From UBA9410 sp036123585 (GTDB taxonomy: Bacteria; Actinomycetota; Acidimicrobiia; Acidimicrobiales; MedAcidi-G1): a stretch of 11,517 bases of DNA. Below, piece after piece: positions 1-6,609 of the stretch. The first letter of the stretch is position 1; each line of letters opens with the position of its first letter. The translations under genes and the position numbers were made by a program. The stretch is from positions 1 through 11,517 of the forward strand of contig JAZADN010000098.1 in NCBI GenBank assembly GCA_036123585.1, in the 5' to 3' direction. Under the pieces are notes generated by a model, which saw only the letters and a program-made list of their open reading frames with translations, was not told the origin of the DNA and did no database searches.

Positions 1-2247
1 GGCGCCGGCGACCTGGCTCTCGGGATCACCGAGGGGGGCAACTGGTTCCTGCGCAACGTCTGGCTGATCCCGCTGCTGCCGGCGCTGTCGTTCGTCGGGA
101 TCCGGTTCTTCGGCAAGCGCCTCCCCAGGGGTGGCTCGGAGTTGGGCATCGCCGCGGTGGGCATCGCGTTCGTGTTGGCCCTGGTGACAGGTGCCGCTTG
201 GATCGACCACCGTGACGACTTCCACGGCGAGGAGGTCTACGCAACGGTCGTCGTCGACGACGCCCATGGAGCACACGCCGACGATCACGGTGGTGAGCAC
301 GACGACCACGGCGAGGGGCACGGCCACGCCTCGCTTGCCGTCCACCGGACCGCGACCTGGTTCCAGACCAATGGAGTGGATTTCACGGTAGGCACCCTCG
401 TCGACGGACCCGCGGTGATGATGCTGCTCGTCGTCACGCTGGTATCGCTACTGGTCCACGTGTACTCCACCGACTACGTGGCCGGCGACCGCCGCTACAC
501 GCACTTCTTCGCCTTCCTGTCGCTGTTCAGCGCTTCGATGCTCCTGCTGGTCGTGTCCGAAAACACGCTGCAACTGCTGTGCGCCTGGGAACTGGTCGGC
601 GTCTGCTCGTTCGCCCTCATCGGCCACTGGTGGGAGGAGAAGCCAAACAGCGATGCCGCGTTGAAGGCCTTCCTGACCAACCGGGTCGGCGACATGGGCC
701 TCCTGGTCGGCGTGACCGTCCTCTTCTTCGCTGCAGGTGCGGCCCTGCCCGGCACCTTCGGCTCGTTCTCCATCGCCGAGACCAACGCCCTGGCCAACAG
801 CGGGGCGTTGTCGCACACGGCTCTCCTGGTGGCCTCGTGCTGTCTGATGGCGGCTGTGATGTCGAAGTCTGGCCAGTTCTTCCTCCACACCTGGCTGCCC
901 GACGCCATGGCCGGGCCCACACCGGTCTCGGCTCTCATCCACGCGGCGACGATGGTCGTGGCTGGCGTCTTCATGATCGCCCGCATGTACGGCGTGTTCT
1001 TCGAGGGCTTTCAGATCGCCGGCAGTTCCATCAACCTGATGGCCTTCATCGGAGGCCTGACCACCATCGTCGGCGCCTGCCTGGCCTTCGTGCAGCGTGA
1101 CATCAAGAAGGTGCTCGCCTACTCGACCATCTCGCAGCTGGGCTACATGGTGATGGCCCTCGGCGTGGGCGCCTGGACGGCAGCCATGTTCCACCTCTTC
1201 ACACACGCCTTCTTCAAGGCCTGCCTGTTCCTCGGCTCCGGTTCGGTCAGCCACGCCGTGCACAGTTTCGACATGAAGTCCGACATGGGCGGCCTCCGTA
1301 AGGAGATGCCGCACACCTACCGAACCTTCATGATCGGCACCGTCGCCCTAGCCGGACTCCCACCGCTGGCCGGCTTCTGGTCCAAGGATGAGATCCTGGT
1401 CGGTACCGGAGGCTGGGGCCTGATGGGCGGTACCGACGCCAACGGCGCCTACACCCTCATGCTGGGCATGGGCATGCTCACCGCGGCGCTGACCGCCGCC
1501 TATATGACCCGCTGCGTCTACCTGACCTTCTTCGGCGAGTTCCGCGGACACGGCCACCCTCACGAGTCGGGTCCCCGCATCACCGTGCCGCTGTGGATCC
1601 TGGCCATCTTGGCCGTCTTCGCCGGCTTCTTGAACATGCCCAAGGGCTTCCAGCTCGCGCCCAAGGGCCTGCAGGAGCGCTTCGGCCACTTCGTGGAGCC
1701 GGTAGCGGGGTACTTCCCGGCCGTCCACCACGCACGTCCCAGTTGGTCACTGGCCATCGTCTCGACGGTGGTGGTCCTGGCCGGCACCGCCGCCTCGGCC
1801 TGGTACTACTTCGTGAAGGTCGAGGCCGCCTCGAGGGCCGCCGGCAGAAGCCTCACCGAACTACCGAACGGCCCGACCACCCGTTGGCCACTGGCCCGCA
1901 TGGGACACACCCTGCTGGCCAACAAGTACTACCTCGACCACCTCTACAACGGAGTGGTGGCCGACGGCACCAAGGGCCCGCTGGCCCGACTCACCTACCG
2001 GGTGAACCAGGACGTCATCGACCGCACCGTGGACCTGGCCGGCGAGACCGCCGTGAAGGCCGGGACCGTCGTCTACGAGAAGATCGACCAATTGGTGGTC
2101 GACGGTGCGGTCAACGCCTCCGGACGCGGTTCGTCCGGGGCGGGTGAGGAACTTCGCAAGATCAACTCCGGAAAGGTCCAGAGCTACGCGGCGATTTTGT
2201 TCGCCGCAGCGACGGTCCTGGCCGGCGTGCTCATCGTCATCGTCTAG
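1..2247 (+). CDS. nuoL: NADH-quinone oxidoreductase subunit L (NuoL), 5' end outside window
   Basis: Largest antiporter-like membrane subunit of respiratory complex I, which couples NADH:quinone electron transfer to proton pumping. The frame is open from base 1, with no ATG or GTG. The first TTG (142) lies after the first membrane segment (WLIPLLPALSF), so the gene starts upstream. At least 748 residues are visible. Numbering from base 1, the essential charged residues of the family are present: Glu197 in WELVG, Lys289 in MSKSGQ, His314 in ALIHAATM, His398 and His402 in HLFTHAFFK, and Lys462-Asp463 in FWSKDE. The C-terminus carries the extra region typical of NuoL (lateral helix) and ends in a hydrophobic anchor. 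A His/Asp-rich loop between membrane segments 2 and 3 (bases about 200-345) holds ten histidines and is unusual. nuoM follows after 11 bases. Confidence 0.97.
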   Translation, partial: GAGDLALGITEGGNWFLRNVWLIPLLPALSFVGIRFFGKRLPRGGSELGIAAVGIAFVLALVTGAAWIDHRDDFHGEEVYATVVVDDAHGAHADDHGGEHDDHGEGHGHASLAVHRTATWFQTNGVDFTVGTLVDGPAVMMLLVVTLVSLLVHVYSTDYVAGDRRYTHFFAFLSLFSASMLLLVVSENTLQLLCAWELVGVCSFALIGHWWEEKPNSDAALKAFLTNRVGDMGLLVGVTVLFFAAGAALPGTFGSFSIAETNALANSGALSHTALLVASCCLMAAVMSKSGQFFLHTWLPDAMAGPTPVSALIHAATMVVAGVFMIARMYGVFFEGFQIAGSSINLMAFIGGLTTIVGACLAFVQRDIKKVLAYSTISQLGYMVMALGVGAWTAAMFHLFTHAFFKACLFLGSGSVSHAVHSFDMKSDMGGLRKEMPHTYRTFMIGTVALAGLPPLAGFWSKDEILVGTGGWGLMGGTDANGAYTLMLGMGMLTAALTAAYMTRCVYLTFFGEFRGHGHPHESGPRITVPLWILAILAVFAGFLNMPKGFQLAPKGLQERFGHFVEPVAGYFPAVHHARPSWSLAIVSTVVVLAGTAASAWYYFVKVEAASRAAGRSLTELPNGPTTRWPLARMGHTLLANKYYLDHLYNGVVADGTKGPLARLTYRVNQDVIDRTVDLAGETAVKAGTVVYEKIDQLVVDGAVNASGRGSSGAGEELRKINSGKVQSYAAILFAAATVLAGVLIVIV

Positions 2248-2250
2248 GAG
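2246..2250 (+). promoter_or_regulatory. Ribosome binding site of nuoM
   Basis: AGGAG sits 8 bases before the nuoM ATG and overlaps the nuoL TAG stop codon, so termination on nuoL and initiation on nuoM are probably coupled. It is the clearest Shine-Dalgarno sequence among the nuo genes in the window. Confidence 0.7.
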
Positions 2251-2258
2251 ACGCCGAC

Positions 2259-3911
2259 ATGGAAAACCTGCTCGACGGCTGGGGCATCACGCTCGCCACG
2301 TTCTCACCCCTGGTGGGCGTGGCTGTCATGATGCTCATTCCCAAGGAGCGCGAGGATCAGCACAAGCTGATCGCGCTCGTCACCTCGTTGTGGGTGGCGT
2401 TCGTAGGCGTGCTGCTGCTCATCTGGTTCGATCTGGACCACACCGACAAGTTGCAGTACGTGGTCGACAAGGTCTGGATCGACGTCATCTCCAGCCGCTA
2501 CGCGGTGGGCATCGACGGCATGTCGCTGCCACTGATCCTGCTGACCATGCTGGTCGTACCGCTGTGCATCGTCTACAGCTGGAACCACTTCCCGGAGCCG
2601 GTCAACCCGAAGGCGTTCCTCATCCTGATCCTCGTCCTCGAGACGGGCATGATCGGCACCTTCGTGGCCCAGGACCTCGTCCTCTTCTTCGTGTTCTTCG
2701 AAGTCGTGCTCCTACCGATGTTCTTCATGATCGCCGTCTGGGGCGGCGACGACCGGCGGTACGCCTCGTTGAAGTTCTTCCTGTACACGCTGTTCGGCTC
2801 GGCGTTGATGCTGGTCAGCTTCCTGGCCCTCTTCTTCCTGACCGGCGCCGACACCTTCACCTTCACCGGCCTGGCCGATGCGGTGGCTGCCGGCGGCGTG
2901 TCGCACAACGCCCAGCTGTGGATCTTCGGTGGCATGTTCCTCGGCTTCGGCATCAAGGTGCCGATGTTCCCGTTCCACACGTGGCTGCCCGATGCCCATA
3001 CCCAGGCTCCGACCGTCGGCTCGGTGATCCTGGCCGCTGTGCTGTTGAAGCTGGGTACCTACGGCTTCGTCCGCATCGCCATTCCGATCCTGCCCGAGGC
3101 CGCGGTGTCGTGGGCCCCGTGGATCGGCCTGCTGGCCGTGGTCGGCATCATCTACGGCGCCCTCGGCTGCTTGGCCCAGACCGACATGAAGCGCCTGATC
3201 GCCTTCTCTTCGGTGGCCCACATGGGCTTCGTGATGCTGGGTATCGCAACGCTCACCGACTTCGGCATCAACGCCGCGATCATGGGCATGGTCGCCCACG
3301 GGCTCATCACCGGCATGCTCTTCTTCCTCGCTGGTTCGATGAAGGAGCGGTACCACACGCTCGAGATCAGCCGCCTGGGGGGCCTGCTGGTCCAGGCACC
3401 CCGGATGGGCTGGATCTTCGGCTTCTGCGCCATGGCCTCGCTCGGCCTGCCCGGCCGGGCCGGGGTGTGGGGCGAGTTCCCGGCCATTCTGTCGGCCTAC
3501 AACCCGGGCAACGGCGTGCCGGTGGAGACCTTCCGGACCTTCATGGTCATCGCGGCCCTAGGAACGGTGCTGGCCGCCGGCTACCTACTGTGGCTGCTCC
3601 AGCGGGCCGCCTTCGGCACCCCCTCCGAGGAGTTCGCCGACGATCCGCACATCACCGACACCACCAAGCACGAGTGGATCTCGTGGGCGCCGCTGCTGGC
3701 CCTGATCTTGGCCATCGGCATCTACCCGAACCTTGTGTTCCGGGTGACCGACGGTGCAGTCGACGCTTCGTTGACGCCCTGCCTGAGCGTCGAGGGCGAG
3801 GCCGCAGAGAAGCTGCACTGCGCCGAGGTGTACAAGATCGGCCACGACGACGGGCATGGCGGCGACGACCACCACGACCATGCCGACGAGCACGCCACGG
3901 CTGGCAACTGA
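2259..3911 (+). CDS. nuoM: NADH-quinone oxidoreductase subunit M (NuoM)
   Basis: Second antiporter-like proton-pumping subunit of the complex I membrane arm. The 550-residue protein is at the upper end of the usual size and is mostly hydrophobic, with about 14 predicted membrane segments. Family residues that line the proton path are visible: Glu148 in FFEVVLLPM, Lys233 in GIKVPMFPFHTWLPDAHT, Lys264 in LLKLGTYG and Glu406 in VWGEF. These sit within a few positions of the E. coli NuoM residues Glu144, Lys234, Lys265 and Glu407. The ATG at 2259 follows an AGGAG site at good spacing. The last 24 residues form a hydrophilic His/Asp-rich tail with six histidines, which I do not regard as a standard part of NuoM. 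The gene lies in an operon between nuoL (11-base gap) and nuoN (4-base gap). Confidence 0.97.
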   Translation: MENLLDGWGITLATFSPLVGVAVMMLIPKEREDQHKLIALVTSLWVAFVGVLLLIWFDLDHTDKLQYVVDKVWIDVISSRYAVGIDGMSLPLILLTMLVVPLCIVYSWNHFPEPVNPKAFLILILVLETGMIGTFVAQDLVLFFVFFEVVLLPMFFMIAVWGGDDRRYASLKFFLYTLFGSALMLVSFLALFFLTGADTFTFTGLADAVAAGGVSHNAQLWIFGGMFLGFGIKVPMFPFHTWLPDAHTQAPTVGSVILAAVLLKLGTYGFVRIAIPILPEAAVSWAPWIGLLAVVGIIYGALGCLAQTDMKRLIAFSSVAHMGFVMLGIATLTDFGINAAIMGMVAHGLITGMLFFLAGSMKERYHTLEISRLGGLLVQAPRMGWIFGFCAMASLGLPGRAGVWGEFPAILSAYNPGNGVPVETFRTFMVIAALGTVLAAGYLLWLLQRAAFGTPSEEFADDPHITDTTKHEWISWAPLLALILAIGIYPNLVFRVTDGAVDASLTPCLSVEGEAAEKLHCAEVYKIGHDDGHGGDDHHDHADEHATAGN

Positions 3912-3915
3912 TCCC

Positions 3916-5424
3916 ATGACCGCCGACCTGCTCACCTTGGCGTTCCAACGCCCCCACATCGACTGGCACGGCATCGCGCCCGAGCTGGTCCTGCTGGGCG
4001 TCGGCGCGCTCATCACGCTGGTCGACATCGTCTTCCTGGAGAAGGCCCGCCCCATCACCGCAGCGCTGGCCGGCCTCGGTCTGCTGGCTACGGCAGTGCC
4101 GCTGCTGACCCTGGCGGTGGATGGCACCGACCGGATCATGTTCGGCGGGGCCTACGTGGTCGACGAGTTCTCCCTCGTCATGAAGGCCGTGTTCATACTG
4201 GCCGCCTACGTGGTCGTCCTGCTGTCCACCAACTACGTGGCTGAGGGCGACTACTGGGAGAACGAGTACTACGGCCTCCTCCTGGCCTCGGTGATGGGCA
4301 TGGTCATGATGGCCTCGTCCCGCGACCTCGTCTCCATCTTCGTGGCCCTCGAACTGCTGTCCATCCCCGCCTACCTGATGGTGGCGTGGCGAAAGCGGGA
4401 CCTGCGCAGCAACGAAGCGGGCTTGAAGTACTACCTGATGGGCGTGTTCGCCTCGGCCGTGATGCTCTACGGCATGTCGCTGCTGTACGGGGTGAGCGGC
4501 TCCACGATGCTGGCCGACATCGGCTCGGCGGTGGCCGCCGCAGGCTCCCCGGTCCCGGCCGTCACCCTGGCCATCGTGTTCATCGTGGCCGGCTTCGCCT
4601 TCAAGGTCTCCGCTGTTCCATTCCACACCTGGGCGCCCGACGTCTACGAGGGTGCCCCCACCCCGGTGACCGCCTTCCTGGCCGTGGCGTCCAAGGCCGC
4701 AGGCTTCGTCGCCCTGCTGGCACTGGTGCTGGTCGGCTTCCCCTCGGCGTCCGACGTGTGGGAGCCGCTGGTGTGGATCCTGGCTGCGGCGTCGATGACC
4801 GTCGGCAACATGGTCGCCCTGCGCCAGACCAACGTGGTGCGCCTCATGGCCTACTCAGGCATCGCCCAGACCGGCTTCATGATCGCCCCGTTGGCCGTGG
4901 CCGGCCATGGCGGCGGTAGCGCCGACCAGGCGCTGTCGGCGGTGGTCACCTACCTGGCCATCTATGCGGCGATGAACCTCGGCGCCTTCGCGGTGATCAT
5001 CGTGCTGGCCCGAAAGACGGGCTCGGCTGAGACCTCCTCGTTCGCCGGGGCCTTCCACTACGCCCCGGGCCTGACCGTGGCCATGACGATCTTCCTGTTC
5101 TCGCTGGCCGGTATCCCGCCGCTGGGCGGCTGGTTCGCCAAGTTCGAGGTCTTCCGGGTGCTGGCCACCGCCGGCGAGCCGTGGGGCTACGTGCTGGCCG
5201 CCATCGGTGCCGTGAACTCGGTGATCGCTCTCTACTACTACGCAGCGATCGCCCGCCGGATGTGGGCCGACGAGGCGCCCGACGGCGACCATTCGCCGGT
5301 GCCGATGACCCCGTCGCTGGCCTCGGCACTGGGAATCTGCGGGATCGTGACGCTGGTCTTCGGTGTCGCCCCGCAACTGGTGGCCCGCTTCACCGACGTC
5401 ACCCTCGTCGCCCTCGGGGGCTGA
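3916..5424 (+). CDS. nuoN: NADH-quinone oxidoreductase subunit N (NuoN)
   Basis: Third antiporter-like subunit of the complex I membrane arm. The ATG at 3916 gives 502 residues, normal for NuoN, and begins MTADLLTLAF ahead of the first membrane segment. A longer in-frame start at 3856 would add a low-complexity peptide lying wholly inside the end of nuoM, so I reject it. Conserved proton-path residues are seen at Glu146 (VALELLSIPAYL), Lys171 (EAGLKYYLMG), Lys230 (AFKVSAVPFHTWAPDVYEG), Lys260 (ASKAAGF) and Lys409 (WFAKFEVF), matching the E. coli set E133, K158, K217, K247 and K395. The start is 4 bases after the nuoM stop with no good Shine-Dalgarno, so translation probably depends on coupling to nuoM. 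As in many bacteria, nuoN is the last structural gene of the operon. Confidence 0.97.
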   Translation: MTADLLTLAFQRPHIDWHGIAPELVLLGVGALITLVDIVFLEKARPITAALAGLGLLATAVPLLTLAVDGTDRIMFGGAYVVDEFSLVMKAVFILAAYVVVLLSTNYVAEGDYWENEYYGLLLASVMGMVMMASSRDLVSIFVALELLSIPAYLMVAWRKRDLRSNEAGLKYYLMGVFASAVMLYGMSLLYGVSGSTMLADIGSAVAAAGSPVPAVTLAIVFIVAGFAFKVSAVPFHTWAPDVYEGAPTPVTAFLAVASKAAGFVALLALVLVGFPSASDVWEPLVWILAAASMTVGNMVALRQTNVVRLMAYSGIAQTGFMIAPLAVAGHGGGSADQALSAVVTYLAIYAAMNLGAFAVIIVLARKTGSAETSSFAGAFHYAPGLTVAMTIFLFSLAGIPPLGGWFAKFEVFRVLATAGEPWGYVLAAIGAVNSVIALYYYAAIARRMWADEAPDGDHSPVPMTPSLASALGICGIVTLVFGVAPQLVARFTDVTLVALGG

Positions 5425-5451
5425 GCCCCGCGGCGGGCGACGCCCGTCTTT
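5415..5451 (+). other. Two small tandem hairpins at the end of nuoN, possible weak attenuator
   Basis: A 5-bp stem (CGGGG/CCCCG, 5415-5430) encloses the nuoN stop codon in its loop. A second stem (CGGGC/GCCCG, 5434-5446, 3-base loop) is followed by TCTTT. Both lie within the 31-base gap and the nuoN end, just before the methyltransferase ATG. They could lower transcription or translation of the downstream gene relative to nuoN. Such short G/C stems are common by chance in sequence of this composition, so a role is only a suggestion. Confidence 0.25.
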
Positions 5452-5455
5452 CACC

Positions 5456-6523
5456 ATGGCATCGCGTCCGGAACCCCCGACCGGTGGGGCGGCCGCCTCG
5501 TTGGCCACCCGACTGGCCGACCGCATCCGCGCTGAGGGACCCCTGTCGTTCGTCGACTGGGTGGAGGCCTGCCTGTACGACCCCCACGGGGGTTTCTACG
5601 CCTCAGGTGGCACTGCCGGCCGTCGCGGCGACTTCCTGACCTCACCGGAGGTCGGCCCGCTCTTCGGCGCAGTCCTGGCCCGGTGGCTGGACGCCCGGTG
5701 GGAGGCCTTGGGGCGGCCGGAGGGATTCACGGTGGTCGAGGCGGCCGCCGGGGCGGGCACCCTGGCCTGTGCCGTGGCCGCTGCCGACCCGGCCTGCCTG
5801 GCCGCCGGACGTTACGTGATGGTCGAGCGGTCGCCGGTGCTGCGATCCAGCCAACCCACCGGCGACGGTCTGGCCTCGGTGGCTGACCTGTCCGACGTGG
5901 AGTCGTTGGATGCCGGTGTCGTGCTCGCCAACGAGCTGCTGGACAACCTGGCCTTCGACCTCCTGGAGTCCGACGGTGCTGGCTGGCGCGAGGTACGGGT
6001 CGATGCGGCGGAAGGGGCCTTCGCCGAGGTCCTCGGCGCCACGCTCGAGCCCCCGGTGCCGGTCACCGAGGCCGAGGCGGGCGCCCGCATTCCCGTGCAG
6101 GACGGGGCCCGGCGTTGGGTGGCGGACGCCCTCGACCTGGTCGGGCGGGGGAGCGTGCTGGTCGTCGACTACGCGTCGACCACGGTGGAGATGGCTGTCC
6201 GCCCACCCGACGAGTGGCTCCGCACCTACCGGGGGCACAACCGGGGCGGGGCTCCGGTCGACGCGCCGGGCACACAGGACGTGACGGTTGAGGTAGCCGT
6301 CGACCAGCTGGTGCCGGGCGCCACGACCTCTACCCAGGCTGGGTTCCTGCGGGCCCACGGCATCGACGACCTGGTCGAGGCTGGACGGCGCCTGTGGGGG
6401 GAACAGGCGCACCTCGGCGACCTCGAAGCGCTGAAGGCCCGCAGCCGGATCGCCGAGGCCGAGGCTCTGGTCGATCCGTCGGGTCTCGGCGGGTTCACCG
6501 TCCTGGAGTGGCCCGTCGGTTGA
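5456..6523 (+). CDS. MidA/NDUFAF7-family SAM-dependent methyltransferase, likely complex I assembly factor
   Basis: The 355-residue protein matches the family Methyltransf_28 (MidA, mitochondrial NDUFAF7). Visible hallmarks are PLSFVDWVEACLYDPHGGFY (29-48), GDFLTSPEVGPLFG (58-71), the SAM-binding glycine motif VVEAAAGAGTLA (93-104), acidic Glu124 after the second strand, LANELLDNLAFDLLE (157-171), and further on the signature GTQDVTVEV and the segment GFLRAHGID. In the glycine motif the first glycine of the usual E-L-G-P-G-R-G pattern is alanine, while the later G-x-G is kept. The ATG at 5456 was chosen because homology begins just after it; an upstream in-frame start at 5363 would overlap nuoN in another frame. 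NDUFAF7 methylates an arginine on the 49-kDa complex I subunit. Position directly after nuoN supports an equivalent role on NuoD, but this is inference. Confidence 0.85.
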   Translation: MASRPEPPTGGAAASLATRLADRIRAEGPLSFVDWVEACLYDPHGGFYASGGTAGRRGDFLTSPEVGPLFGAVLARWLDARWEALGRPEGFTVVEAAAGAGTLACAVAAADPACLAAGRYVMVERSPVLRSSQPTGDGLASVADLSDVESLDAGVVLANELLDNLAFDLLESDGAGWREVRVDAAEGAFAEVLGATLEPPVPVTEAEAGARIPVQDGARRWVADALDLVGRGSVLVVDYASTTVEMAVRPPDEWLRTYRGHNRGGAPVDAPGTQDVTVEVAVDQLVPGATTSTQAGFLRAHGIDDLVEAGRRLWGEQAHLGDLEALKARSRIAEAEALVDPSGLGGFTVLEWPVG

Positions 6524-6567
6524 GGCGGGGTTCGTTGGCGACTCCTGACCGTCGCCCCGGCCCTGAC

Positions 6568-6573
6568 TAGGGT
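6568..6573 (+). promoter_or_regulatory. Possible -10 box before the acetyl-CoA synthetase gene
   Basis: TAGGGT fits the actinobacterial -10 pattern TANNNT and lies in the 86-base gap between the methyltransferase stop and the proposed acetyl-CoA synthetase start. Its first three bases are also the stop codon that closes the synthetase frame upstream. I see no convincing -35. The call rests on the short pattern only. Confidence 0.25.
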
Positions 6574-6609
6574 CCGTTCCCGCACCGACCGATCGGCACA
6601 CCGGGGGCC

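Noticed and set aside
200..345. Direct-repeat or CRISPR-like array suggested by repeated GAC/CAC triplets
   Set aside because: The triplets are the codons of the His/Asp-rich NuoL loop; there is no fixed repeat unit with spacers.
448..1314. Long minus-strand open frame opposite nuoL
   Set aside because: It mirrors nuoL codons in high-G+C DNA and has a His/Glu/Gly/Gln-rich composition with no recognisable domain.
142..2247. nuoL starting at TTG 142
   Set aside because: It would drop the first membrane segment (WLIPLLPALSF), which is read in the same open frame from base 1; the real start lies outside the window.
3856..3915. N-terminal extension of nuoN from ATG 3856
   Set aside because: The added peptide is low-complexity Thr-rich sequence produced by reading the His-rich tail of nuoM in another frame.
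5363..5455. Methyltransferase start at 5363
   Set aside because: The extra 31 residues overlap the end of nuoN in another frame and are unlike the family; ATG 5456 fits the homology start.
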